Assembly (NCBI GenBank): GCA_007694095.1
Contig: RECI01000275.1
Span: 1 to 44,772 of the forward strand
Length of the DNA: 44,772 bases
Reading direction: 5' to 3'
Source of the DNA: Balneolaceae bacterium
GTDB taxonomy: Bacteria > Bacteroidota > Rhodothermia > Balneolales > Balneolaceae
The translations under genes and the position numbers were made by a program. The notes under the pieces are model-generated. The model did not search any database. It worked only from the letters and a program-made list of their open reading frames with translations, and was not told the DNA's origin. Shown in pieces: positions 16,917-25,859 of this stretch (the first letter of the stretch is position 1; each line of letters starts with the position of its first letter).

Positions 16917-17028
16917 AATGAATTTTGATTATTGTAATACTGAAACAGCATTCATTAAAACAACATTCAAAATCATTTGATTGTAATATTACACAGGGAT
17001 ATCGTCTAAGATGTTGATAGGTGAACGA

Positions 17029-17724
17029 TTATTCCGGAATCACCTTCCCGAAATAATTCCAGGGTTGCACCTTTGGCGGATTTGCTAGCAATTTTATTTC
17101 TTTTTTGAGAGTGGGGTGTATAAATATGAAGCCGGCAGAGTGCAGGGCAATATTCCCCGGATAAGAACTTCCGTATTTATTGTCGCCCCAAACCGGATAC
17201 CCTTCGCTGGATAATTGTACACGGATTTGATGAGCCCTTCCTGTGATCAACGAAATCTGAAGAAGGTGCAGACCATTTGCTGATTCCAATTTTTTAAATG
17301 TAAGTTCAGCAAGTTTACCTTCACCGTGATTTTTATGTACTATTGAACTGATATTTCTATCCCTGTCTTTTACAAGATAATGGGAAAGGTATTGCTGCGC
17401 GGGGGGGCTTCCCTCAACAATGGCAAGGTAATTTTTTTTAATGGTTCGATCTCTAATCTGTTTACTTAGTCTTGATGCCGCTTTTGACGTTTTTGCAAAT
17501 AACATAACCCCGCTTACGGGTTTGTCTAACCGGTGCAGTAAACCAAGAAACACATTTCCCGGTTTATTGTATTCATCTTTCAAATACCCTTTGCACAGGT
17601 TCAGTAAATCGGGTTTCCCGGTGATATCTTCCTGTGAAAGCAATCCTGCAGGTTTATTTACGGCAAGCAGGTGATTGTCTTCATAAATAATCTCAATATC
17701 AGGAGTGGTACCGGTAGTTTTCAT
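17029..17724 (-). CDS. RluA-family RNA pseudouridine synthase
   Basis: 231 residues from the ATG at 17724; a longer frame to 17775 adds 17 residues without homologous features. The domain opens with IIYEDNHLLAVNKPAGLLSQ and has the catalytic Asp motif HRLDKPVSGVMLFAKT. The late motif LITGRAHQIRVQLSSEGYPVWGDNKYG follows. There is no N-terminal S4 domain, so it is a short member of the family rather than RluC or RluD. It isomerises uridine to pseudouridine in rRNA or tRNA; the site is not predictable here. It is divergent from uvrC, with a 225-base shared spacer. Confidence 0.9.
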   Translation of the reverse strand: MKTTGTTPDIEIIYEDNHLLAVNKPAGLLSQEDITGKPDLLNLCKGYLKDEYNKPGNVFLGLLHRLDKPVSGVMLFAKTSKAASRLSKQIRDRTIKKNYLAIVEGSPPAQQYLSHYLVKDRDRNISSIVHKNHGEGKLAELTFKKLESANGLHLLQISLITGRAHQIRVQLSSEGYPVWGDNKYGSSYPGNIALHSAGFIFIHPTLKKEIKLLANPPKVQPWNYFGKVIPE

Positions 17725-17949
17725 CGCAACGGGTAAAATCTTTGTGTATTTTTGATATAATTTTGGGTTCTGCAAGAAACGTTGTGGGCTCTTATTTGTG
17801 ATAAATGAAAAGATGTTGTTTTTTTGCTATCAGCCCCGAACTTTGTTGGAAATAAATCAAATAACCAACCAGGACAATTCTTCAACCATAATCTTTCTTG
17901 TAGAACCAAATTTCTATTGGAATCAGCCGGTTCAACTTACCATAAAATC

Positions 17950-19791
17950 ATGTCTATTTCATTAGAAGAAAAGATAGCCCACTTGCCGGCACGCCCGGGT
18001 GTTTATCAGTTTAAAGACAACAGAGGCAACTATCTTTATGTAGGTAAAGCAAAGCGACTCAGGAACCGTGTTCGTTCCTATTTTCTGGACTCTGCAAATC
18101 ACGACGGGCGTATCAGGGTTATGGTAAAAAAAATTGACGACGTTGAAGTAATCGTAACCGATTCGGAAGCGGAAGCCCTGATACTCGAAAATACACTGAT
18201 CAAACGCCATCAGCCTCGTTATAATATCATGTACCGTGATGATAAGTCGTACCCCTATGTTTGTGTAACACATGGTGCAAGGCCGAGGGTTTATCCAACG
18301 CGCACACTTGTTAAAGACGGCAGTACCTATTTTGGCCCATACGACCATGTTGGCCACCTTCGGAGGTTGCTGGAAACCATCCGGAAAACTTTTGATTTGT
18401 GTACTTGTGCGGTATCACCAAAAATGATAGATAAAACACGGGGTGTTCCGGGCTGGCACTCCTGTTTTGATGATTACCTTCAGAACTGTTCGGGTGACTG
18501 GGATGCAGAGAAATACCTTCCTGTGATCGAAAAGGTTGTAAAACTGCTATCGGGGAAAACAGAAGGTTTGATGAGGGAAATCAGGGAGGAGATGGAAATC
18601 GCGTCACAAGCCCTTGCATTTGAACAGGCGGCAAAATTGCGTGACAGTTTACTATCCATTCAAAAATACAATCAGAAAATGAAGATTGTAGACAGTAAAA
18701 AAAATAACCGGGATCTCTTTGCAATTGAGCCGGATTATGAACTGGGTGAAGCTTGCGGGGTACTCTTCAAAATAAGGGAGGGCAAACTGGTAGGCAAGTT
18801 TCATCGATTCCTGAAAAATATCGATGGGCTGGGTTTGGATGTTATGATGCAATCATTTTTAGAAGATTACTATACGGATTCGTTAACCGGCGGTTCAGGC
18901 ACCATTCCGGATGAGGTGTACATAAGCCATGAAATGGAAGATGAAGAGCCTCTCGGCCAGTATCTTTGGGAGCAGCATGGTAAAAAAGTGCCGATTCATG
19001 TTCCAAAAATTGGTGAAAAAAGGCAGCTGGTTCAAATGGCATTATCCAACGCACGGTTAAAACTTGGTGAACGAAGAATCGAAAAAGAAAAGGCTGATAA
19101 AGAAAGGATTCCAAAATCAATAAAAGATCTGAAAGAATATCTTTATTTAAATAGGCTGCCGCGCAGAATTGAGTGTTTTGACAATTCAAATATCCAGGGC
19201 AGCGACCCGGTGGCATCGATGGTAACGTTTGTGGATGGCAAGCCCAAAAAAAGCGGTTATAAAAAATTCAGGATTCAAACCGTATCTGGTCCCGATGATT
19301 TTGCATCGATGAAAGAAGTTATAAAACGGAGGTATTCCCGGCTAAAAGCAGAAAAAAGCCAGCCTCCGGATTTAATTCTGGTGGATGGGGGAAAGGGGCA
19401 GTTGAATGCGGCTTTGGCTGTATTGCGTGAGATAAACTACCTGGAAAATTGTGATGTTGCCGGCCTTGCCAAAAGGCTGGAAGAAGTGTTTTTGCCAGGG
19501 AAAAGCGATCCGGTAATGATCCCCAAAACTTCACCTGCATTAAAACTTCTGCAATTGGCCCGGGATGAAGCTCACAGGTTTGCCATCACTTATCACAGGA
19601 AAAAAAGAGGCCAGCGCACAATCAAAACGGAACTCACCAATATTGCCGGAATAGGTGATAAAAAGGCGCAAAAACTGCTGAAACATTTTGGGTCAGTTAA
19701 AAAAATTAAAGAGAGTAACCTCGAAACTCTTCAGGAGTTTTTGGGTAAAAAAACAGGAAAGGTGGTATATCAATCCCTGCACAGTGAATGA
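17950..19791 (+). CDS. uvrC: UvrC, excinuclease ABC subunit C
   Basis: 613 residues from the ATG at 17950, the family's usual start; the frame extends upstream to 17824 but those 42 residues look like leader. Domains in order: GIY-YIG nuclease (ARPGVYQFKDNRGNYLYVGKA), a Cys-containing region (DLCTCAVS), the UVR domain binding UvrB (SQALAFEQAAKLRDSLLSI, about 220), the RNase H-like 5'-incision nuclease (IECFDNSNIQGSDPVASMV and LILVDGGKGQL), and helix-hairpin-helix motifs at the end (LTNIAGIGDKKAQKLLKHFG). It makes both incisions in nucleotide excision repair. Confidence 0.96.
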   Translation: MSISLEEKIAHLPARPGVYQFKDNRGNYLYVGKAKRLRNRVRSYFLDSANHDGRIRVMVKKIDDVEVIVTDSEAEALILENTLIKRHQPRYNIMYRDDKSYPYVCVTHGARPRVYPTRTLVKDGSTYFGPYDHVGHLRRLLETIRKTFDLCTCAVSPKMIDKTRGVPGWHSCFDDYLQNCSGDWDAEKYLPVIEKVVKLLSGKTEGLMREIREEMEIASQALAFEQAAKLRDSLLSIQKYNQKMKIVDSKKNNRDLFAIEPDYELGEACGVLFKIREGKLVGKFHRFLKNIDGLGLDVMMQSFLEDYYTDSLTGGSGTIPDEVYISHEMEDEEPLGQYLWEQHGKKVPIHVPKIGEKRQLVQMALSNARLKLGERRIEKEKADKERIPKSIKDLKEYLYLNRLPRRIECFDNSNIQGSDPVASMVTFVDGKPKKSGYKKFRIQTVSGPDDFASMKEVIKRRYSRLKAEKSQPPDLILVDGGKGQLNAALAVLREINYLENCDVAGLAKRLEEVFLPGKSDPVMIPKTSPALKLLQLARDEAHRFAITYHRKKRGQRTIKTELTNIAGIGDKKAQKLLKHFGSVKKIKESNLETLQEFLGKKTGKVVYQSLHSE

Positions 19792-20030
19792 ACTGTGTTA
19801 CTGTTCAGGCAATCCTATTGCGATTCAAATAACATGAAAATGTGATAGAATTTATTACTGTTCAGAGATATTATGTATCAAAGGTGCAGATATACCTGAA
19901 AGAAAGGCAGTAATTTACCATTGGCATAAAATATGCTTAAATTTAAATAGAAGCGCTTTTTAAAGCCGAATGTTATTTTTTAAAATGATGTTAGAGTTTT
20001 TAAAAGCATTCAATTAATTTGACCTTAATT

Positions 20031-20666
20031 ATGAGACTCACTAACAACGACCATATCCCTCAAAACTACGAAAAGATGGAAGACCGTGAATTGGTACACC
20101 TGTTTCGTAAGAAGGATGATCAGCTCGCTTTTCGTGAGCTGATGAACCGCCATCAGGCGAAAGTATATTCTTATATCTTCAGTATGATTCAGAACAGGGA
20201 GATTGCCAATGATATATTTCAGGAGACTTTCACCAAGGTGATAACTAAGATGGATGATACTTACAATGAACAGGGAAAATGGATTGCATGGGTGATGAGA
20301 ATTGCTCATAATGCAACAATTGATCACATCAGAAAACAAAAACGTTTTGTCGACGTTACAAGCTCATATGATGATGAATCAAAAACGGACTTTTACGAAA
20401 GATTACCGGATGAAGATTCCATCGGGCAACATGAAAAACTTGAGCTTGATGAGTCTACTTCAAGTTTATTAAAGCATATTGGGAATTTACCGGAAGAGCA
20501 ACGAACTGTGGTGATGTTGCGCCACTATTACGAAATGCCTTTTAAGGAAATTGCCGAACTTACAAACGTGTCTATTAATACTGCACTTGGAAGAATGAGA
20601 TATGCTTTGATAAATCTTCGTAAAATGTTCGATGAAGAACATGAGAAGGAACAAAGCAATTTATGA
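20031..20666 (+). CDS. ECF-type RNA polymerase sigma factor
   Basis: 211 residues from the ATG at 20031; the TTG at 20019 is a weaker option. Region 2 is FRELMNRHQAKVYSYIFSMIQNREIANDIFQETFTKV, followed by WIAWVMRIAHNATIDHIRKQKR. Region 4 is LPEEQRTVVMLRHYYEMPFKEIAELTNVSINTALGRMRYALINLRK, a helix-turn-helix that reads the -35 box. There is no region 1.1 or 3, typical of group 4 sigma factors. The stop overlaps the start of the next gene (ATGA at 20663-20666), so the two are translationally coupled, as sigma/anti-sigma pairs usually are. Confidence 0.93.
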   Translation: MRLTNNDHIPQNYEKMEDRELVHLFRKKDDQLAFRELMNRHQAKVYSYIFSMIQNREIANDIFQETFTKVITKMDDTYNEQGKWIAWVMRIAHNATIDHIRKQKRFVDVTSSYDDESKTDFYERLPDEDSIGQHEKLELDESTSSLLKHIGNLPEEQRTVVMLRHYYEMPFKEIAELTNVSINTALGRMRYALINLRKMFDEEHEKEQSNL

Positions 20667-21301
20667 GTAAGAAAGAAAATCAAAGTATTACATACATCTA
20701 TGATGAAATGGATCCCTCGGAAAAGCTTGAGTTTGAGAGGGATCTAGAAAATGACAATAACCTTCTGATTGAGGTTGAGACTTTCAGAAAAATTTCAGAA
20801 AGGCTTTTTGAGCTCAAGGCAGTACAGCCGCCTGAAGAACTGTATGAAGCAGTATTGAATAAAGCTTTTATGATGCGGCAGAAACAAAAGCCGTATCAGT
20901 CCGGGCGTTACATGTTTGCTGCCGCGGCACTCGTTATCATTGGCCTCACATCAGGTCTTTTTCTGATGAATTCAAACGAAGCCGGTACAGAAAATGAAAC
21001 AGGCTCTGCAATGTTGGGTACACCGGAAATCGTTGTGAACTCCCCTGTTGCAGTTCCCGGTTTAATGGATTATGCCACAACAGTTTCGTCCGGAGCTCCT
21101 TTACATACCGAAACAAGCAGAATTGAACCCTGGGTTGACGAAAATGACGTAATAAATTTCTATGACAGGTTCCGGACAACAAACAATGCCTCTCTTGATT
21201 CTATGTTCCATCATAGTTTTCAAAAGCTCACACCCGTAACTGATCCTTCGCAATCAATATCGATCCAGAGACATTTGCACTTAACTGGCGGGCGCAGATA
21301 A
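20663..21301 (+). CDS. putative anti-sigma factor, single-pass membrane protein
   Basis: 212 residues. The N-terminal cytoplasmic part (YIYDEMDPSEKLEFERDLENDNNLLIEVETFRKIS) resembles the anti-sigma helical domain but lacks zinc ligands. One membrane helix spans residues 83-102 (YMFAAAALVIIGLTSGLFLM). A low-complexity periplasmic tail of about 110 residues follows. Its start overlaps the sigma factor stop by 4 bases, so the partner assignment is strong by position even though sequence similarity is weak. It probably holds the sigma factor at the membrane until a signal arrives. Confidence 0.7.
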   Translation: MSKKENQSITYIYDEMDPSEKLEFERDLENDNNLLIEVETFRKISERLFELKAVQPPEELYEAVLNKAFMMRQKQKPYQSGRYMFAAAALVIIGLTSGLFLMNSNEAGTENETGSAMLGTPEIVVNSPVAVPGLMDYATTVSSGAPLHTETSRIEPWVDENDVINFYDRFRTTNNASLDSMFHHSFQKLTPVTDPSQSISIQRHLHLTGGRR

Positions 21302-21410
21302 ATTAAGTGATTATCGGCCGCATTAAAATCTATATCATCAAATATTAATTTTTGATGAACTTATCTTCTGTCGTGTGCGAGTTTTCCACCAGTAGCTGTT
21401 AATAACTAAT

Positions 21411-21442
21411 TTTGGTTACGTTTTGTGCGAGGGTTATATTGG
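21411..21442 (+). promoter_or_regulatory. candidate parA promoter, Bacteroidota type
   Basis: TTTG (21411-21414) and TATATTGG (21435-21442) are 20 bases apart, resembling the -33 TTTG and -7 TAnnTTTG boxes of the Bacteroidota primary sigma factor, with one mismatch. The parA ATG follows 35 bases later. Confidence 0.4.
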
Positions 21443-21477
21443 TGAAACGTAATAAATCAATAACTCCTGATTTTTAA

Positions 21478-22275
21478 ATGGGAAAAATTATATCCATTGC
21501 AAACCAGAAAGGCGGTGTTGGGAAAACTACCACAGCCGTCAATCTTGCAGCAAGCATTGCTGTTATAGAACATCCAACTCTAGTCATAGATATTGATCCT
21601 CAAAGCAACTCTACAAGCGGTCTGGGTATTGAGCCAAAATCAGTTACAAATTCTATCTATGAAGTAATGGTGGGGGGAGTGGATATAAATGATACGATTC
21701 GTGAAACCGAACTTCCATTTTTAGATCTTATTCCATCGCATATCAATCTTGTGGGAGCAGAGATAGAAATGGTGGAAAGAAGTGAAAGGGAACGAATATT
21801 ATTCAAAGCTATTGATGGTTTAAGTAAAAAATACGATTTCATCATCATTGATTGCCCACCTTCGCTGGGTTTGTTAACAATTAATTCGCTTACGGCTTCC
21901 GATTCGGTATTAATTCCGGTTCAATGTGAATATTATGCACTTGAGGGGCTTGGACAATTGCTGAACACCATCAAAATTGTTCGTCAACACCTGAACAGGG
22001 AACTGGATATTGAAGGTGTTTTACTTACAATGTACGACACGCGTACACGCCTGTCGAATCAGGTTGCCGATGAAGTAAAAAGATATTTTGATGACCGGGT
22101 GTTTTCTACCATCATCGCAAGAAATATCCGTTTGGCTGAGGCACCCAGTTTTGGTAAACCGGCTATTTTATACGATGCAACATGCATTGGGGCTAAAAAT
22201 TATCTTTCGTTGGCGAGGGAAATTATCCAGAAAAATAAAAAGCTTTTTAAATCAAGCCCTGTTTTATCAAAATAA
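21478..22275 (+). CDS. parA: ParA/Soj chromosome-partitioning ATPase
   Basis: 265 residues, usual for chromosomal Soj. The deviant Walker A motif KGGVGKTT is at residues 11-18, Walker A' is [13 protein letters not shown], and Walker B is [18 protein letters not shown]. It lacks the N-terminal helix-turn-helix of plasmid ParA, so it is chromosomal type. It binds DNA non-specifically with ATP and moves ParB-parS complexes. parB follows 11 bases later; these form one operon. Confidence 0.96.
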   Translation: MGKIISIANQKGGVGKTTTAVNLAASIAVIEHPTLVIDIDPQSNSTSGLGIEPKSVTNSIYEVMVGGVDINDTIRETELPFLDLIPSHINLVGAEIEMVERSERERILFKAIDGLSKKYDFIIIDCPPSLGLLTINSLTASDSVLIPVQCEYYALEGLGQLLNTIKIVRQHLNRELDIEGVLLTMYDTRTRLSNQVADEVKRYFDDRVFSTIIARNIRLAEAPSFGKPAILYDATCIGAKNYLSLAREIIQKNKKLFKSSPVLSK

Positions 22276-22286
22276 ACTGAGCATTT

Positions 22287-23210
22287 ATGTCGAAAAAAGT
22301 ATTAGGCAGAGGACTTGGAGCTTTTTTCCCGGATTACAATCAGGATGATTCCGAAACGGACAGCCAAAAAACGATTGTAACAAGAACCGCTATTTCGATA
22401 GATCCGGCCGAAAGGGTAAATGTTGTTCTGAATATTCCTGTAACCGATATACGGCCAAATCCGCACCAGCCCAGAACTGATTTTAAGGAGGAAGCTTTAG
22501 ATCAGCTTGCATCATCCATACGTAAGCATGGATTGATTCAACCTGTAACAGTGAGGTACCTGGGGCAAAAACGGTTTGAACTCATAAGCGGAGAACGAAG
22601 GCTTCGGGCTACCAAACTGGCCGGAATTTCTGAAATCCCGGCATACATACGCGAGGCAAATGATGAGGAGATTATTTCATTTGCATTGATAGAAAATATT
22701 CAGAGGGAAGACTTGAATCCCCTTGAAATTGCAATTGGATACCAGCGTTTAATTGATGAGTGTAACTACACACAATCTGAAGTAGCCGAAAAAGTTGGAA
22801 AAAACAGATCAACCGTCACTAACATGATTCGGTTGCTCCAACTGCCTGATTTTATTCAGGCTTCACTTAGAGACGAGAGTATTTCAAGCGGACATGCACG
22901 TTGCTTGATAAATGTTAAGACAGAGAATGATCAGCGTAATATTTTAAAAATGATACTCTCAAAATCGTTATCAGTACGGCAAACCGAAGAACTGGTGAAG
23001 AGTTTTGAAAAAAAGAAAGATCAGCAACCTACTATGAAAAAAGCGCCTGAACGCGATCCGGTTTTGGAAGATATCTCCAGGAAACTTCGGGCAAGGCTCA
23101 GTACACGTGTAAATATTAAAACAAAAGCAAAAGGCGGAGAAATAAGAATCGAATACTATTCAGATGAGGATTTGGAACGCTTAATTCAATTATTTGATGA
23201 AGTGGGCTAA
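22287..23210 (+). CDS. parB: ParB/Spo0J chromosome-partitioning protein
   Basis: 307 residues. The N-terminus MSKKVLGRGLGAFFPD includes the ParA-stimulating basic stretch. The CTP-binding ParB domain runs DIRPNPHQPRTDFKEEAL, with ISGERRLRATKLAG and ENIQREDLNPLEIAIGY. The helix-turn-helix is TQSEVAEKVGKNRSTVTNMIRLLQLP, and the C-terminal dimer domain is short. It loads at parS sites as a sliding clamp. I found no clear parS 16-mer in the window. The stop overlaps the next gene by 14 bases. Confidence 0.95.
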   Translation: MSKKVLGRGLGAFFPDYNQDDSETDSQKTIVTRTAISIDPAERVNVVLNIPVTDIRPNPHQPRTDFKEEALDQLASSIRKHGLIQPVTVRYLGQKRFELISGERRLRATKLAGISEIPAYIREANDEEIISFALIENIQREDLNPLEIAIGYQRLIDECNYTQSEVAEKVGKNRSTVTNMIRLLQLPDFIQASLRDESISSGHARCLINVKTENDQRNILKMILSKSLSVRQTEELVKSFEKKKDQQPTMKKAPERDPVLEDISRKLRARLSTRVNIKTKAKGGEIRIEYYSDEDLERLIQLFDEVG

Positions 23211-23835
23211 TCTCATCATACTGGTTATTTTTTTCCTTTTTGATGATGTGGCAGCTCAACACAATTTCATTGAACCGGATTACACACTTTTACAGAATCG
23301 ATATTATCAGATGCTATCTTATGAAGTTTCACAGCAGCAGGAAGATGAGGAATCCGGAAATAGTGAATATCCAAGCCCCAGATCCGTAATGTTTAAGTCG
23401 ATGATGATACCCGGCTGGGGTCAGATCGAAAATCGCCAAATCTGGAAAGTTCCGATTGTTTACGGCCTGTTTGCCGGTGTAGGGGTATACACGGCCCATC
23501 TAAATTCCCAATATCAGGATTATCGCGCGGCATACTATAATGCAGTTCAGGGTGCAGATTCTGACTTAAGATTTGGCCCTACGCCTGACTATTTGCAAAA
23601 TGTAAATACCAACCAGCTGCAAGCTAACAGAAATACTCTGCGCAACCAGCGGGATTTTATGTTTGTAGTAATGGGTCTTGCTTATGGGTTAAACATTCTC
23701 GATGCTTATGTTTATGCACATATGCGCAGCTTTGATGTCTCTGATGACCTTTCAGCCCGCACAATAATAGAGCCGGGTATTCTTGAATATGGTTCTCCGG
23801 GTATTCGGGTTTCGTTAACGTTATTCACCAGGTAA
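23197..23835 (+). CDS. DUF5683-like membrane or secreted protein downstream of parB
   Basis: 212 residues from the ATG at 23197, which overlaps parB; a TTG one codon earlier is possible. An N-terminal signal sequence (MKWANLIILVIFFLFDDVAAQ) precedes RSVMFKSMMIPGWGQIENRQIWKVPIVYG, a block typical of DUF5683, in which small proteins carry this GWGQ motif and two or three membrane helices. Helices are visible at IVYGLFAGVGVYTA and FMFVVMGLAYGLNILDAYV. The position right after parA-parB is common in Bacteroidota. Function is unknown. Confidence 0.75.
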   Translation: MKWANLIILVIFFLFDDVAAQHNFIEPDYTLLQNRYYQMLSYEVSQQQEDEESGNSEYPSPRSVMFKSMMIPGWGQIENRQIWKVPIVYGLFAGVGVYTAHLNSQYQDYRAAYYNAVQGADSDLRFGPTPDYLQNVNTNQLQANRNTLRNQRDFMFVVMGLAYGLNILDAYVYAHMRSFDVSDDLSARTIIEPGILEYGSPGIRVSLTLFTR

Positions 23836-23855
23836 CCCTCATAAAACAACAGTTT

Positions 23856-24563
23856 ATGACCGCACCAAAATATTATTCAGAACAAAACAGGCCGGTTAAC
23901 CGGTTTGATGCCGACAGCAACCGTGATTTATGGAGCATCTTCAAAGTAATGGGAGAATTTGTAGATGGATATGATACTTTATTGAGAATTGGTCCCTGTA
24001 TTTCCATATTCGGTTCAGCACGTCTCAAACCGAATACCAAATATTATAATATGGCAGTAGATACGGCTGCGGCAATTGCAGAAAACGGGTTTGGAGTGAT
24101 AACCGGTGGTGGACCGGGAATCATGGAAGCCGGGAATAAAGGAGCTATACAACATGGAGGAAAATCTGTTGGCCTTGGAATTGATTTACCCCATGAACAG
24201 GGTATTAATCCTTATGTTTCACCAAAATATGTCATAAATTTTAAATATTTCTTTGTAAGAAAAGTGATGTTTGTGAAATATGCACAGGGTTTTATTGTAT
24301 TTCCCGGCGGTTTTGGTACCCTTGATGAGTTGTTTGAAACGTTAACCCTGATTCAGACTGAAAAAATTGACAGAATTCCGATTGTAATGGTTGGAACCGA
24401 ATACTGGGACGGGCTTTTAGATTGGATACAAGATAAACTTGTTAAGGATGGTTATATTAGCAAGACCGATACTGATTTGTTTTATTTAACCGACAGTACA
24501 GATGAAGCCGTAAGGTATGTATGTGAATTTTATAAAAATAGAAAACTGGAACCCAACTTTTAG
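23856..24563 (+). CDS. LOG-family (TIGR00730) Rossmann-fold protein
   Basis: 235 residues. The family motifs are present: VITGGGPGIMEAGNKGA (about residue 88) and PGGFGTLDELFETLTLIQT (about 151), with SIFGSARLKP near the start. Members with these motifs include cytokinin riboside 5'-monophosphate phosphoribohydrolases, which cleave the N-glycosidic bond of nucleotides, and were formerly labelled lysine decarboxylases. The PGGxGTxxE motif is intact, so activity is plausible. The bacterial role is unclear, perhaps nucleotide salvage. It follows the DUF5683 gene by 20 bases and may belong to the parAB transcript. Confidence 0.88.
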   Translation: MTAPKYYSEQNRPVNRFDADSNRDLWSIFKVMGEFVDGYDTLLRIGPCISIFGSARLKPNTKYYNMAVDTAAAIAENGFGVITGGGPGIMEAGNKGAIQHGGKSVGLGIDLPHEQGINPYVSPKYVINFKYFFVRKVMFVKYAQGFIVFPGGFGTLDELFETLTLIQTEKIDRIPIVMVGTEYWDGLLDWIQDKLVKDGYISKTDTDLFYLTDSTDEAVRYVCEFYKNRKLEPNF

Positions 24564-24687
24564 GGTCAGGAAACAATTTGTTTAATTAGGTGTACAAAAA
24601 AGTGTGAAAAGCCTGATGATTTTATATGTAAAATTTCATTAAGTTATCCACGTTTATTCCAAAAGAATCAAAATCAACCAGACAGCA

Positions 24688-25719
24688 ATGAAATCACTGA
24701 AATATACAATATCGACATGCCTGATTTTTTTCATGGTATTTGGTTTAGCAAAAACTACTGTTGCACAGGATGAGGCAAGAACTGAAGCGATACAGCTTTA
24801 TAATGATGCCCAGGAACTGGCAGGAGGCAATGAATTTACAGGTGCAATTGAGCTATACAGAGATGCGCTGCAAATTTCACGGGCGAACAATTTAACGGAT
24901 ATAACTGAACTCATTGTAGAAAGGCTTCCCAGGGTATATCAAACACGAGCATCTAATGCATACAGGGATTATCAGAGCCAGCGTACCATGCAATCACTGA
25001 ATCGTGCGTTAGACTATTTTAAAGCTTCCGAGCAGGCAGCAGGGGAATTCAATGACACCCAGGTTGCACAGCAGGCAGCCGGTGCAATTCCACAGCTCTA
25101 CTATATCAGGTCTATTCTCCATTTCAGACAGGACAATCTGACAAATGCCATGGAAGACCTTGATATTGCAATCGAAATGAATCCCAATTATGCCGTTGCC
25201 TACTACCAAAAAGGCATTGTGCAAAAACAGATGACACCAAACGATGTTGACGCGTTTATGCAGTGGTACGACAGGGCTATTGAAATAGCACAGAATACAA
25301 ATGATACCCGGACGTTGAACAACGCAAGAAACGGTGCACGGGATGAGTTGATTTTCAGAGCTGTGAATCTGGCTGATGAAAGACGTTTTGCAGATGCCGT
25401 TGCATTATTAAACAGAGTTGAAGAATATGATCCCAACTCCTACGAAGCCAAATTCAGGCTGGCTGAGATTGCAAACCTGAGAGGAAACTGGTCGAATGCT
25501 GAAACAAATGCAAGGCGGGCCCTTGATTTGCACACTGGCGGTGTTGCAGATAAAGCTAAAATCTATTTTGAACTTGGAACTGCATTGAAAGGTCAGGGTA
25601 ACTTTGAGGCAGCTTGTTCAGCATATGAAAATGCCAGGTTTGGTCCCTTTACTGGGCCTGCAAACCATGAACTCCAATTTGAGCTGAAATGTGAAGGCCA
25701 TACACAGTCCGGCAGGTAA
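24688..25719 (+). CDS. periplasmic TPR-repeat protein
   Basis: 343 residues. A signal peptide (MKSLKYTISTCLIFFMVFGLAKTTVAQ) is followed by tetratricopeptide repeats: EAIQLYNDAQELAGGNEFTGAIELYRDAL (about 32-60), SILHFRQDNLTNAMEDLDIAIEMNPNYAVAYYQKGIV (about 140-175), RRFADAVALLNRVEEYDPNSYEAKFRLAEIA (about 230-260), and one more before the end. TPR units act as protein-binding scaffolds. The partner is unknown. A long perfect hairpin terminator begins 4 bases after the stop. Confidence 0.8.
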   Translation: MKSLKYTISTCLIFFMVFGLAKTTVAQDEARTEAIQLYNDAQELAGGNEFTGAIELYRDALQISRANNLTDITELIVERLPRVYQTRASNAYRDYQSQRTMQSLNRALDYFKASEQAAGEFNDTQVAQQAAGAIPQLYYIRSILHFRQDNLTNAMEDLDIAIEMNPNYAVAYYQKGIVQKQMTPNDVDAFMQWYDRAIEIAQNTNDTRTLNNARNGARDELIFRAVNLADERRFADAVALLNRVEEYDPNSYEAKFRLAEIANLRGNWSNAETNARRALDLHTGGVADKAKIYFELGTALKGQGNFEAACSAYENARFGPFTGPANHELQFELKCEGHTQSGR

Positions 25720-25722
25720 ACA

Positions 25723-25792
25723 AAAAGAATGATTCCAAAAAAAAAGCCACCCTTTCAACAAAGGGTGGCTTTTTTTTTGGAATCATTCTTTT
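25723..25792. terminator. 33-bp perfect bidirectional terminator hairpin
   Basis: The arms 25723-25755 and 25760-25792 are perfectly complementary over 33 bases around a 4-base loop (CAAC). The inner GC-rich stem (GCCACCCTTT) is bordered by nine A on the left and nine T on the right, so either strand gives a hairpin plus U-tract. The outer 14 pairs beyond the A/T tracts are unusual for a terminator. Confidence 0.9.
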
Positions 25793-25819
25793 GCCTTGAG
25801 GTGAACTTGCCTATCTTTT
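25790..25819 (+). promoter_or_regulatory. candidate transketolase promoter
   Basis: TTTG (25790-25793) lies 18 bases before TATCTTTT (25812-25819), near the Bacteroidota TTTG/TAnnTTTG pattern. The -33 box overlaps the end of the terminator hairpin. The tkt start is about 40 bases downstream. Confidence 0.45.
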
Positions 25820-25859
25820 TTAATTGCATCAAATCTTATTAACCAAGAATTTTTTTTAA

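Noticed and set aside
19792-20030. Possible small RNA or tRNA in the spacer before the sigma factor
   Set aside because: No cloverleaf, T-loop consensus or strong hairpin with T-run; the region is only AT-rich.
24644-24652. TTATCCACG resembling a DnaA box near the TPR gene, hinting at an origin close to parAB
   Set aside because: A single near-match with no cluster, no AT-rich unwinding region and no dnaA or gidA nearby.
21302-25719. parS sites around parAB
   Set aside because: No sequence close to the TGTTTCACGTGAAACA consensus was found by eye; only partial TTTCA or GTGAAAC pieces occur.
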